In this document: one piece after another, positions 32,108 to 42,334 of the stretch | Layout: each line of letters starts with the position of its first letter | How positions within the stretch are numbered: position 1 is the first letter of the stretch | Assembly: GCF_023898315.1 (NCBI RefSeq) | Contig: NC_064625.1 | Location: forward strand, 103,464,269 to 103,528,268 | Source: Schistocerca nitens | Taxonomy: Eukaryota > Arthropoda > Insecta > Orthoptera > Acrididae | Direction: 5' to 3' | Length of the DNA stretch: 64,000 nucleotides | Program-made: the position numbers and the translations under genes | Notes under the pieces: model-generated | The model's database searches: none | What the model was told of the DNA's origin: nothing | What the model saw: the letters and a program-made list of their open reading frames with translations, nothing else

Positions 32108-33114
32108 TCAGTAAGGATCCCATACCGCGCAGCAATATTCCAGCAGAGGATGGACAAGTGTAATGTGGGCTGTCTCGTTAGTGGGTTTGTCGCATATTCT
32201 AAGTGTGCTGCCAACAAAGGACAGTCCTTGTTTCGCCTTCCCCACAATGTTATCTATGTGGTCTTTCCAATTTAAGTTGCTCGTAATTGTAATTCCTAGG
32301 TATTTAGTCAAATAAACAACCCTTAGATTTGTGAGATTTATCGTGTACCCAAAATTTTTCGGTTTTCTTTTAGTACCCATGTGGATGACCTCGCACTTCT
32401 GTTTACTGCCAATTGCCACTTTTCTAACCATACAGAAATTCTCTCTAGATCATTTTGTAATTGAAATTGATCGTCTGATGATTTTACTAGACGGTAAATT
32501 CTAGCGTCGTCTGCAAACAATCTAAGGTTCAAATGGCTCTGAGCACTATGGGACTTGTCATCAGTCCCCTAGACCTAGAACTACTTAAACCTAACTAACC
32601 TAAGAACAGCACATACATCCATGCCCGAGTCAGGATTCTAACCTGCGACCGTAGCGGTCGCGCGGTTCCAAACTGAAGCGCCTAGAACCTCTCGGCCACA
32701 TCGGCCGGCAAACAATCTAAGGGGGCTGTTCAGATTATCACCAACATCATTTATGTAAATCACGAACAGCAGAGGGCTAATGACACCACCTTGCGGGACG
32801 CCAGATATCACTTCTGTTGTTGATGATTTTCCGTCCATCACTACGAACTGTGACCTATCTGAGAGGAAATCACGAATCCAGTCACACAACTGAGACGATA
32901 CTCCATATGCAAGCAGTCTGATTAATATTAACTTGTGAGGAACAGTATCAAAAGCCTTTTGGAAATCTATGAATATGGAACCGATCTGAGATTCGCACGT
33001 GGGTGAGGATCTGGTGACGTCATAGCATGCAATTTCGTGTTCCACTACGCTGCGGTGCGTGAAATAAGGAATCTTGCATGTCAGATTTTTGCCTCGTGGA
33101 GAGGAACGTAGCAA
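32108..33114 (-). pseudogene. CR1-like reverse transcriptase, interrupted
   Basis: From 33114: IGSIFIDFQKAFDTVPHKLIL, then ISGVPQGGVISPLLFVIYIND up to PLRLFAG, where the SINE (32528-32708) cuts the catalytic motif. It resumes as LRLFADDARIYRLVKSSDDQ, with the two Asp of the active site beyond the insertion. Downstream are VYLTKYLGITITSNLNWKDH and HPLLEYCCAVWDPY (32431-32108). A frameshift separates the last two pieces. Confidence 0.85.
32528..32708 (-). repeat. tRNA-derived SINE in the RT catalytic motif of a LINE
   Basis: Minus copy with a small internal deletion ('gggacttgtcatcagtcccc'). The exact 14-bp TSD caaacaatctaagg is at 32514-32527 and 32709-32722. Confidence 0.93.
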
Positions 33115-33115
33115 A

Positions 33116-33689
33116 ACAAATGCAACTCATTGTACGTCACAAGCAGATCATAGGAGCCGGAATAGTGTATTGCGCTAGGCATCGTGTTTGGTGGGTTTTC
33201 TTTCTCGTAGAGCACGAGCTATGGATATAAGCTGTTTTAAAGCATCAGCAGATCTCTCGAGAACGTGTCGTTTTGGCTACGATTTGATACTATAGAACAA
33301 CAGTAAACTACATATCGGTAGGTAGGCTTAATGTAGTTCATGTTTTTAGCGTTATAACTTGTGTCCGACGAAAGTATACTGTTTCAGTGCTATGGCGCAA
33401 TGATGATCTATCAAAAGCGCGTCTTTTGTGCACAATTTGAATACCAGATAATGATATTTGTAGATGAAGTCCTTAGACAGAGTGTGTGACATACGAAGAT
33501 CCTGATACAACGTCGAAGCAATAGTGAAATAGTGTCGAGAGCTCTCGAATTTTGAAGTGAAAAGGAAAGGCAGTAGTTTCCCATCCACCTCCTTCATTTT
33601 TTAACTTTATGTTTTCTCAAATATTGTGGGTCTTTTGTGTTCATTTAATAGAAATACACATATTTAGAGGAAACAGAAACCCTTGAATG
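33116..33689. other. Unassigned stretch
   Basis: No recognised element. The distal part borders the Tc1-like relic and may contain its missing 5' portion in unrecognisable form. Confidence 0.4.
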
Positions 33690-33709
33690 ACTAGAAATAG
33701 AACATTCAT

Positions 33710-34462
33710 ATGTACATTAGTATTCCGGACGAACCCAGGTTCTGTTTGTTTGAAAATGTTGGCCCGTATGTTGGTTCGCCGGAGACATACAGCGCCAACT
33801 CAAGGCCTTATGGTAAGGAGTGCTATTGGGTACAACCGCAAATCACAGTTGGTGCGTGTCCAGAACACTGTAACCGGTATGACCTATGTGAATGACATGC
33901 TGTGACCCATGGGTGTGCGGCCGAGCGGTTCTAGGCGCTTCAGTCTGGAACCGCGCGGCCGCAACGGTCGCAGGTTCGAATCCTGCCTCGGGCATTGATG
34001 TGTGTGGTGTCCTTGGGTTAGTTAGGTTTAAGTAGTTCTAAGTTCTAGGGGACTGATCACCTTAGAAGTTAAGTCCCATAGTGCTCAGAGCCATTTGAAC
34101 CCATGGGTGTACCCTTCTTGTATGTCACGCTAAATGCCATTGTTCAGCAAGACAATGCACGACCACATGTTGCTGCACGAACACGTGCCTTCTTGGATGT
34201 CAGCCTTTTGCCCTGGCCTGGCGGATCACCAGACTTGACGCCAATCGACAATGTGTGTCATACGGCGAAACGACGGTTGCAGTGCTGTGACCCAGTGCCG
34301 ACTACCAGAGATGAACTTTGGAACCACGGGAATGCGGCATGGATGGCTATACCACAGGACGCCATTCGCGCCTCAAACGCGTCGATGCCATCACGCAATT
34401 ATCAGGGCCCATGGCGGACAATGTGCCTATTGGGCAACAGGACACATGCTGAACCGAAGTGA
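33710..34462 (+). pseudogene. Tc1-like transposase relic
   Basis: IPDEPRFCLFENVG is a decayed FSDESRF block. RRHTAPTQGLMV matches the RHT.P..MVWG region. After the SINE come IVQQDNARPHVAARTRAFLDV (second Asp) and LLPWPGGSPDLTPIDNVCH, where the third catalytic residue is D rather than E. The C-terminus is frame-shifted. Inactive. Confidence 0.75.
33917..34098 (+). repeat. tRNA-derived SINE, main family
   Basis: The first few head bases are missing (starts 'gcggccgagcgg'). The 12-bp TSD acccatgggtgt is at 33905-33916 and 34099-34110. Splits the transposase. Confidence 0.93.
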
Positions 34463-34487
34463 CTGAAATGCTACTAATGGACATGTC

Positions 34488-34892
34488 AAAAATGGCTGTA
34501 AGCACTATGGGACTTAACATCTGATGTCATCAGTCCCCTAGAGTTAGAACTACTTAAACCTAACTAACCGCCGGCCGAAGTGGCCACGCGGTTCTGGCGC
34601 TGCAGTCTGGAACGGCGAGACCGCTACGGTCGCAGGTTCGAATCCTGCCTCGGGCATGGATGTGTGTGATGTCCTTAGGTTAGTTAGGTTTAATTAGTTC
34701 TAAGTTCTAGGGGACTAATGACCTCAGCAGTTGAGTCCCATAGTGCTCAGAGCCATTTGAACCATTTGAACCTAACTAACCTAAGGACATCACACACATC
34801 CATGCCCGAGGAAGGATTCGAACCTGCGACCATAGCAGCAGCGCGGTTCCGGACTGAAGCGCCTAGAACAGCTCGGCCACAGCGGCCGGCGG
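34488..34892 (-). repeat. Minus-strand SINE carrying a plus-strand SINE
   Basis: The outer copy (minus) spans 34488-34569 plus 34782-34892, with a 10-bp TSD tggacatgtc at 34478-34487 and 34893-34902. Inside it a plus-strand copy of the 'aactagttc'-like subfamily occupies 34570-34768, with a 13-bp TSD aacctaactaacc at 34557-34569 and 34769-34781. The inner target is the outer SINE's own body. Confidence 0.93.
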
Positions 34893-35061
34893 TGGACATG
34901 TCCTGCGGATATGTGCGCCCTGTTTCTCGTCGTTCGAGGTGTTCGTGTTTTCTCTGAACATGAGTGTATTATCTCAGAAGTTGATTTTTATTTATTATAA
35001 ATGTACTTGCTGCAAGTCTTGTTTCAAAGGGCAACGACTCGAATGTTTCCCTGAGACCAGA

Positions 35062-35197
35062 CGGTCGCAGGTTCGAATCCTGCCTCGGGCATGGATGTGT
35101 GTGATGTCCTTAGGTTAGTTAGGTTTAAGTAGATCTAAGTTCTAGGGGACTGATGACCTCTGATGTTAAGTCCCATAGTGCTCAGAGCCATTTCAAC
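35062..35197 (+). repeat. 5'-truncated tRNA-derived SINE
   Basis: Starts at 'cggtcgcaggttcgaatcc', i.e. within the tRNA head, with a complete body and tail. The 11-bp TSD ctgagaccaga is at 35051-35061 and 35198-35208. Confidence 0.92.
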
Positions 35198-35208
35198 CTG
35201 AGACCAGA

Positions 35209-35604
35209 AAATTAACGTAACTGGCAGTCTGTCTGAAAGTAGACACAAGTTACACTATGGTAAGTTTTCGTTATTATGATACTTTCTGTAAAGTTGAATC
35301 TACCAATATGTCTCTGGGTTTATGGACTGTCTCGTGTTTATTTCTCGCCAACTATCTTTTTCAATGATTGTAAGAAGCTTCGAAAAAAATCTCCTCTTCA
35401 ATTTGAATAAAATTACGAAACAAGTCTCGAAATCCCTCTGACAAAGTACGTTATTTCTATGTTCCTAGTAAATGCAGCATAGAGAATATGGATTCGGGTC
35501 ATCGACGAGTTCAGAATCTTGTTAGTCGACAATCACCACCACAGTTCGCGCAGCTCTCTTACGCGCGCCCATTTTCGTGCAAAAACTGTAATTTCTAAGT
35601 CTTC
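35209..35604. other. Unassigned stretch
   Basis: AT-rich. No recognised element or ORF before the PLE terminal pair. Confidence 0.4.
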
Positions 35605-35965
35605 CCAGGCGATTTGTTGTCATTTCGTAGAATCCGGTGTGCTGCCGGTGGTCCGCGTCTTCCCAACACGATATTTCGACGTCGTAACTCGGCGTCTTCA
35701 TCAGGTGTTCCCTGAGACTGGTTGACGAGCTGACTATGTCCCATATTTATGCCTGGGCGGTGTGTGGCGTTCCCTATGCCGTCCGCGCCCACTGTGGAAA
35801 TTTTTGGCGGTGATATCAGTGTCTAGGCGCTCCATATGGAACAAGGTCAGCTCGTCAAGCAGTCACAGGGAACACTTGATGAAGACGCCGAGTTAAGACG
35901 TCGAAATATCGTGTTGGGAAGACGCGGACCACCGGCAGTGCACCCGATTCTTCGAAATGACAAAA
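35605..35965. repeat. Inverted pair of Penelope-like terminal repeats, no body
   Basis: The left arm (about 35605-35765, minus) and right arm (about 35836-35965, plus) share 'acgccgagttaagacgtcga', 'tgttgggaagacgcgg' and 'accaccggca'. The minus copy has CTGATGA, a hairpin with GACG/CGTC, then GAAA (35674-35704). The plus copy has TTGATGA at the same place (35876-35906). They are separated by about 70 bases, so either the coding body was deleted or never inserted. Confidence 0.65.
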
Positions 35966-36396
35966 CCTGTGTGGTCTGCGAGGCAAATAAAGCCGACGGC
36001 TGCCGCTGGAGAGCGCTGATAGCGCGGATCACGTTAACCAACCTCTCCCAGGTGTCGACAGGGCTCTCTCTGGTGAGGCTGGATGTGCGAAAATTATGTA
36101 TTGGATGTATTAGTCAGATATTTCTACAAAGAGTTGAAGAAAATCGTTGCTGCCTTTTCTGCGATTGGTAGAACTTGCGGATGGAACTGCCAACAGCATA
36201 GTAAACGGTAGAGATTTTACTAAGTAGGAATAACATTTAGTAGGATTGTTAATTGGTCTAGTTATTTTCTGGTAGTTGAGGTGGTCGTGTTGGCATTTTT
36301 TGCAGCATTTTGCGTATACTTGTGCATATTTTTGCCATTTTCTAGACGTAGATTTGGCATTAAATGTTTCTTGTGACTGCCAGCACTGAAGGAAAC
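35966..36396. other. Unassigned stretch
   Basis: No recognised element or supportable ORF before the next Tc1-like terminus. Confidence 0.4.
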
Positions 36397-36604
36397 TACA
36401 CCCATGCTCATAAATTAAGGATAATTGCAGAATGTCGTGCCACACAACGTGACACTACACGAAACTGGTGCTAATATTTTAGGCACATAGGCAACACACA
36501 CGGCACAGATCTGCAAGTTCACGGTATTGGTGATAAGTTGAGAAAACCGTCCAGAAGCACATGTTCTACAAAACGCCACTGTTTCCTGCGCATGTACCCC
36601 GACA

Positions 36605-37420
36605 TCAATATGGGATATGATCACCATGCGCACGTACACAGGCCGCACAACGGGTTGGCATACTCTGGATCAGGTGGTCGACCAGCTGCTGGGGTACAGC
36701 CTCCCATTCTTGCACCAGTGCCTGTCGGGGCACCGGAAGTGTTCTAGGGGTTTGAAGACTTGCAGTGATACGTCGACTGAGAGCATCCGAGACGTGCTCG
36801 ATGAGGTTTAGGTCTGGAGAACAGGCAGGCCACTGCATTCGCCTGATATCTCCTCCACGATGGCAGCTCAGTGGGGCCGTGCGTTATCATCCCTCAGGAG
36901 GAAGGTGGGACCCACAGCATCCCTGAAAAGGCGGGCATACTGGTGCAAAATGACGTCCCGATACACCTGACCTGTTACATTTCCTCTGTCAAAGGCATGC
37001 AAGGGTGTACGTGCACCAATCATAATCCCACCCCACACCATCAAACCATGACCTCGATACAGGTCCGGGTTGGTATCTGGTTCCTGGTTCACGCCAGGCG
37101 AAAATCTGGCGAGAGTCACTGTTCAGACTATACCTGGACTCGTCTGTGAACATAACTTCGGTCCATTGTTCCAATGACCATGTACTGTGTTCTTGAGGCC
37201 AGGCTTTACGGACTCTCGTGTGACCAGGCCTCAGTGGAATGCACCTTGCAGGTATCCGGGCGAATAAACCATGTCTGTTCAGTCGTCTGTAGACTGTGTG
37301 TCTGGAGACAACTGTTCCAGTGGCTGCGGTAAAGTCCGGAGCAAGGCTACCTGCAGTACTCCGTGGCCGTCTGCGGGTACTGATGGTGAGATATCGGTCA
37401 ACTTGTGGTGTACACTATGG
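36605..37420 (-). pseudogene. Family C Tc1-like transposase, broken
   Basis: Pieces in order: VMFTDESRYSLNSDSRQIFAW (first Asp), GLMVWGGIMIGARTPLHAF, FLLRDDNARPH (second Asp), then, frameshifted, PACSPDLNLIEHVSDALSRRI (third residue E). The C-terminus is the 36605-36838 frame. The N-terminal helix-turn-helix beyond 37174 is recognisable only weakly. Confidence 0.85.
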
Positions 37421-37497
37421 ACGTCCCGTACTGTAGCGCCTGGACACGTTTCCTGTCTGCTGGAATCGGAGGGCCCGTGCTGCGACCTGCTGTGTTT

Positions 37498-37624
37498 CAA
37501 AAAATGGCTCTGAGCACTATGGGACTTAACATCTATGGTCATCAGTCCCCTAGAACTCAGAACTACTTAAACCTAACTAACCTAAGGACAGCACACAACA
37601 CCCAGTCATCACGAGGCAGAGAAA
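37498..37624 (-). repeat. 5'-truncated SINE with the variant head
   Basis: The body is as in the main SINE, but the truncated head reads 'catcacgaggcagag', as in the copy at 1245. The 14-bp TSD gacctgctgtgttt is at 37484-37497 and 37625-37638. Confidence 0.92.
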
Positions 37625-37929
37625 GACCTGCTGTGTTTGACCAGCCTCCAGTCACCCTGGTATTCTACCCCTCATAAAGTCAACAATATGTGTTCTGTGA
37701 GATATTTTCAACACAGTCACCATTAGCACGTCTGAAAACGTCTCCACACTTACTCGCTGCACCAACACAGCTCTGCGTATGTGGACTGCTGCCAGCACCA
37801 GCGTGCGACGACCGCAGGTCAAATGCACCGCATGGTCATACCCCGAGGTGATTTAAACCCACAAACCGCCCACCAGAGCGTTGTTTCAACATGTATCAGT
37901 ATTATCCTTAATTTATGATCATGAGTGTA

Positions 37930-38039
37930 CAACACAGTGCCGGACGACAATTTTTTAAAGACTGCTGATTACGTGAGGTGAGTCTGCGCACTTGAAGTGC
38001 CGTTGATAACGTGGTGGTGGTGGTGGTGGTGGTGGTGGT

Positions 38040-38076
<37 letters not shown>

Positions 38077-38384
38077 GCTGGTATTTGGGAGCGGTAGACG
38101 GGTCCACTCTGGCGATGCTAGTAGGCCGCGTCGCGGGCGACCAATTGGGCATTTTAGTGGGCGCGCCGGCCTATGTCCGCGTATTGACAGCCCCGCGTGC
38201 CGTGTGACGTACCGTGGCCTGTGCGATCTAAAAGGCAGCGGGGTCGGGTCTGAAAAGCAGGACAGGTCCCCAGTCTCATTTCACTGGTTCATTCCGCACG
38301 GACTGGCGCGTTCTGTGTTGGTGGGCAGCGTTTTACCGTGCTACACTGGCAGCTTTTTGGACGAGGCGGGGGCACAGTTATATA
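37930..38384. other. GC-rich stretch with a (GTG)n(GCG)n microsatellite
   Basis: About 38012-38047 is (GTG)n, passing into (GCG)n to about 38075. The following 300 bases are CpG-rich. A TATA-like 'tctaaaagg' (38227-38235) and downstream 'agtctcattt' could be a promoter of a lost element, but no gene follows. Frames reading poly-Trp/Arg or poly-Pro are repeat artefacts. Confidence 0.4.
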
Positions 38385-38464
38385 CGAGGCGTGTTTTTTA
38401 GTTAAGTACCGTTTTGAAATTAAAAAAAGACGTGCCAAGATATCTCAATAATTTTTACATGAAA

Positions 38465-38813
38465 AAATTGGAAATTTGTGGTAAGTTCCTATGGGACCAA
38501 ACTGCTAAGGCCATCGGTCCCTACCGAGCTACGTGGCCGCAGTGGCTAGCACACTGGACTCGCATTCGGGAGGACGACGGTTCAGTCCTGCGTCCGGCCA
38601 TCCTGATTTAGATTTTCCGTGATTTCCCTAAATCGCTCCAGGCAAATGCTGGGATGGCTCCTTCCCTAAATCCGATGAGACCGATGACCTCGCTGTCTGG
38701 TCTCCTCCCCCAAACAATCCAATCCAATCCATCGGTCCCTAGGCTTACGCACTATATAATCTAACTTAAACTGACTTACGCTGACGACACCACACACACC
38801 CATGCCCGAGGGT
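38465..38813 (-). repeat. Third-family SINE (minus) with an inserted second-family SINE (plus)
   Basis: The outer element has a 'cctatgggaccaaactgcta' tail side and a 'catgcccgagg' head side, with a 10-bp TSD ttacatgaaa at 38455-38464 and 38814-38823. The inner second-family SINE occupies 38524-38728 with a 13-bp TSD ccatcggtcccta (38511-38523, 38729-38741). The outer head is truncated at the B box. Confidence 0.88.
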
Positions 38814-38900
38814 TTACATGAAAGCCTGTACCTTAATCTACGCTCTGGCGCCACTACAGTCTGACTCTTCCTTGTTTACGTTGTGTACTGACTGTTTAAG

Positions 38901-39740
38901 ATGCCTCCAATCATCGTGAGTCCCGCCGACTGTGAAGTACGGGCTGTTATAAGATTTCTTTGTGCTAAAGGCCTAAAAGCGATCGATATTCATCGTGAGA
39001 TCTGTGCAGTTTACGGAGAAAACATTATGAGTGATGGAATGGTAAGAAAGCGGGTGAGAGCATTTAAAGATGGCCACACAAATGTGCATGATGAACAACG
39101 GAGTGGGCGTCCTTCGGTCGTTAATCAAAGTTTGGTGCAGGAAGTGGACAGTAAGGTGAGACAAAACAGACGCTTTACGATTCCATCCCTGCGGGATGAC
39201 TTTCCTAATGTTTCTCGTAGTGTTTTGTATGGCACTGAGACCGAGCACTTGAATTACTGAAAATTGTGCGCACGTTGGGTACCGAAAATGTTGACGGATG
39301 TGCACAAAACCAAACGTTTAGACAGTGCATTGACTTTCCTTGAGCGGTACCACAACGACGGTGGTGATTTCTTAAGCTAGGTTGTTACGGGTGATGAAAC
39401 ATGGGTGGCCTACGTCACACCACAATCAAAACAACAGTCCATGAAAGATGAGCAAGGGCATCGTTTTGCTGCAAGACAATGCCCGTCCGCATGTTTTCGG
39501 TGGGAAACTCTTGGTCATCCTCCGTACAGCCCCGTACTTGCTCCCAGTGACTACCATCTGTTCATGCACTTGAAGAAGCACCTGGGCGGTCAGCGTCTTC
39601 AAGACGATGACGAAGTCAAAACAGTGGTGATGCAGTGGTTAACAAGTCAGGCGACAGACTTCTGTGAGGAGGGTATTCAAAAACTGGTACAACGTTATGA
39701 CAAGTGCCTCGATACTGACGGAAATTATGTAGAAAAGTAG
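38901..39740 (+). pseudogene. mariner transposase, broken
   Basis: The start is MPPIIVSPADCEVR, with the N-terminal helix-turn-helix (IRFLCAKGLKAIDIHREI, then DGMVRKRVRAFKDGH and the GRPS linker) open to 39260. Later pieces: the first Asp in VVTGDETWVAY. The second-Asp region is present only frameshifted (bases 'caagacaatgcccgtccgca'). PYSPVLAPSDYHLFMHLKKHL carries the third Asp (mariner DD34D type). A deletion joins the first and second Asp blocks. Inactive. Confidence 0.88.
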
Positions 39741-40713
39741 ATTAAGGTACAGGCTTTCATGTAAAAATAAAATTATTGGCATATCTTAGCACGTCTTTTT
39801 TTAATTTCAAACCGGTACTTACTTAAGAAACACGCCTCCTAAATACATGCTGTTGCACCGGTGTACTTTATGCGGCTGTTCGGGTATACGTACCTCGCGT
39901 CTTTGACAGCAAATGTGTCAGGCTGGCTCCCCAATGTCATTGCCGCCCCAGGTCTCCGTTTTGAACCCGTTGCCGTCTTGTATGTGGGAATATTTAAGAG
40001 CTTTGTTGTATTCCAGCGTTTTTGACAGTGTCGGTGATCCCCTGGAACATATTGTGGATGATTGTCAGCGCAACTGGAACATGTATGAGATCCCACAGGA
40101 ATCAGTGTTGGGGCCACTCCTGTTCCTTATTTGTATAAATGGCATGCCCTCTGCTATTACGAGTAACACTAAAATATTTATGTTTGCTGATGACACTAGC
40201 TTGGTAGTAAAGGATGTTGTGTGCAACGTTGGCTCGGTTTCAAATACTGTAGTACATGACCTAAGTTCATGGTTTGTAGAAAATAAACGCTAAATCACAG
40301 TAAGAGTCAGTTTTTACAGTTTCTAACAAACAATTCAACAAAACTTGACATTTTAATTTCAGAGAATGGACACATGATTAGTGAAACTGAACAGTTCAAA
40401 TTTCTAGGTGTTCAGATAGATAGTAATCTGTCGTGGAAAGCCCACGTTCAGGATCTTGCTCAAAGACTCAATGCTGCCATTTTTACCATTCCAACGGTAT
40501 CTGAAGTGAGTGATCGTTCGATACGAAAATTAGTCTTGTTTGCTTATTTGCATTCGCTTATGTCGAAATTGTATTATATTTTGGGGCAACTCTTCACATT
40601 CTAAAAGGATATTTTCGGCTGAGAAACAGGCGGTTCGGGCAATATGTGGTGTAAGTTCACGAACATCTTGTCGACCCCTGTTCGCGAGTCTGGGTATTTT
40701 GACATTGGCCTCT

Positions 40714-40716
<3 letters not shown>

Positions 40717-40790
<74 letters not shown>
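40717..40790. repeat. (TA)n microsatellite
   Basis: About 74 bases of alternating TA, grown from the LINE codons for SQYIY ('caatatat'). The mariner half begins at its right end. Poly-Tyr/Ile frames across it are artefacts. Confidence 0.95.
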
Positions 40791-40791
<1 letters not shown>

Positions 40792-41307
40792 CTAGATGCG
40801 TGAAAGATCTCTTGCGCGCGTCGTTTGGTGGTGATCGTGTGCTCAGCCGCCACTTTCGTCATGCTTGGCCTCCCAGGTCCCCAGACAGTCCGTGCGATTA
40901 TTGGCTTTGGGTTACCTGAAGTCGCAAGTGTATCGTGATCGACCGACATCTCTAAGGATGCTGAAAGACAACATCCGACGCCAATGCCTCACCATAACTC
41001 CGGACATGCTTTACAGTGATGTTCACAACATTGTTCCTCGACTACAGCTATTGTTGAGGAATGGTGGTGGACATATTGAGCATTTCATATTAAGAACATC
41101 ATTTTGCTTTGTCTTACTTTGTTATGCTAATTATTGCTATTCTGATCAGATGAAGCGCCACCTGTCGGACATTTTTTGAACGTTTGTATTTTTTTGGTGC
41201 TAATAAAACCCCATGTCATTCCAAGCATGTGTGTCAATTTGTATCTATCTACATTAATCCGTGATTTATTCAGTTTTCAAATTTATACTGACTTTCTGAT
41301 CACCCGG
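40791..41307 (+). mobile_element. mariner-like element, right half only
   Basis: Homologous to 24474-25004. The right terminus 'ctgatcacccgg' is followed by TA at 41308-41309. The left half is replaced by the (TA)n array. It encodes only the extreme transposase C-terminus ([19 protein letters not shown]...). Confidence 0.85.
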
Positions 41308-41781
41308 TATATTCCTTACTGGCATTTCTTGTTAACAATATTAGCTTATTCCCAAGAATAAGCAGCTTTCACTCGGTTAATACTCGGCAGAAATCAAACC
41401 TGCATTTGGATCGGACTTCGTTAACTCTTGTGCAAAAAGGTGCGCAGTATACTGCTGCATCCATTTTCAATAAGATGCCACTCGAATTCAAAAATCTTAG
41501 CAGTAATCCACGCGCTTTCAAATCGAAACTGAAGAGTTTCCTCATGGGTCACTCCATCTATTCTGTCGAGGAGTTCCTTGAAAAATTAAGCTGATTCTTA
41601 TTTTACTGTTGATTGCGTTTACTTAAACTTATGAACTGACTTTTTTCGGGTTCATGAACTTTTATTTTTATCTGTTATTACTTTTATGTTGTAAGTTCAT
41701 GTACTGACACGTTCCATGACCTTGGAGATTTGCTCCTCAATTTGGTCCTACGGAACTTGACGTGTAAATAAATAAATAAAT

Positions 41782-42026
41782 ATATTGCTGAACATGTGCC
41801 AGCCTCGATGAGGAGACGTGCTAAACTCTACCTTCACGTGAACGGTGGCAGTATGGAACAGTTGTGATATTGTGTCCTCAAGTGCATATCTGCAGTCAGG
41901 GCCTCCGAGGAATCTATTGTAAGATGTTCATGCACTTAGTCATAATATATCGCATCAGGGAAACCATTCCCCTTCGAACGTATGTTAACTAGAATTATCT
42001 GCTTGTTTCATTGTTATCTACTCGCC
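41782..42026. other. Unassigned stretch
   Basis: Unassigned spacer after the LINE tail. No ORF or element recognised. Confidence 0.4.
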
Positions 42027-42038
42027 CCTGTCATTTGT

Positions 42039-42246
42039 TCAAAAAAAAAATTGTTGAAATGGCTCTGAGCACTATGGGACTTAACTTCTGAGGCCATCAG
42101 TCCCCTATAACTTAGAACTTCTTAAACCTAACTAACCTAAGGACATCACACAGATCCATGCCCGAGGCAGGATTCGAACCTGCGACCGTAGCGGTCGCGC
42201 GGTTCCAGACTGTAGCGCCTAGAACCGCTCGGCCACTCCGGCCGGT
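42039..42246 (-). repeat. tRNA-derived SINE, main family
   Basis: Full-length minus copy, with a 'tcaaaaaaaaaa' stretch at its 3' tail side. The 12-bp TSD cctgtcatttgt is at 42027-42038 and 42247-42258. Confidence 0.93.
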
Positions 42247-42334
42247 CCTGTCATTTGTATCCCGCATAAACGTTGACATTCACAAGCTGCAAGACTGTCG
42301 CGAATAAAACAGTGACCTGTATATAGAATAAATT

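Larger units (their letters stand above)
31006..33115 (-). mobile_element. CR1-like LINE with four later insertions
   Basis: Minus-strand element whose 3' end lies at 'tacatctaca' near 31006 and which is truncated in the RT at about 33115. It is interrupted by SINEs at 31099-31298, 31310-31516 and 32528-32708 and by a tRNA-like element at 31723-32061. Three of the four are framed by exact TSDs, so the order of insertion can be read directly. The same LINE type as 20242-22110. Confidence 0.85.
33690..34966 (+). mobile_element. Tc1-like transposon relic (family C) with nested SINEs
   Basis: The right end 'tgaacatgagtg' plus TA at 34967-34968 resembles the terminus of the element at 36399-37927. 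The 5' end is lost. It contains SINEs at 33917-34098 and 34488-34892. Confidence 0.7.
36399..37927 (-). mobile_element. Tc1-like transposon (family C), both ends present
   Basis: The ends 'cacccatgctcataaattaa' and '...atttatgatcatgagtg' are inverted, and TA flanks both (36397-36398, 37928-37929). The minus-strand transposase is decayed. A 5'-truncated SINE sits at 37498-37624. Confidence 0.88.
38385..39839 (+). mobile_element. mariner transposon with nested SINEs
   Basis: Long terminal inverted repeats: 'cgaggcgtgttttttagtta' with 'aattaaaaaaagacgtgcca' on the left mirror the right end. TA flanks both ends (38383-38384, 39840-39841). It contains a third-type SINE with its own nested SINE (38465-38813). 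The transposase is plus strand. Confidence 0.92.
40054..41593 (+). pseudogene. LINE reverse transcriptase, interrupted
   Basis: IPQESVLGPLLFLICINGM, MFADDTSLVV (catalytic Asp pair), then after a stop [41 protein letters not shown] leads straight into the (TA)n array. After the mariner, the C-terminus continues (SLTLVQKGAQYTAASIFNKM ... KSKLKSFLM) to about 41593. Stops near 40293 and 40604. Confidence 0.8.
39895..41780 (+). mobile_element. Jockey/CR1-group LINE, interrupted
   Basis: RT pieces from 39913, the 3' UTR and a (TAAA)n tail at about 41766-41780. It is interrupted by a (TA)n array (40717-40790) and a mariner half (40791-41307). A relative is at about 51948-52790 (minus). Confidence 0.8.

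Noticed and set aside
37955..38401. Poly-Pro and poly-Trp/Arg frames
   Set aside because: Translation of the (GTG)n(GCG)n microsatellite on both strands, with no domain outside it.
40540..40949. Frames with poly-Tyr/Ile tracts
   Set aside because: Translation of the (TA)n array. Similar artefacts occur at 49337-49654 and 50918-51274.
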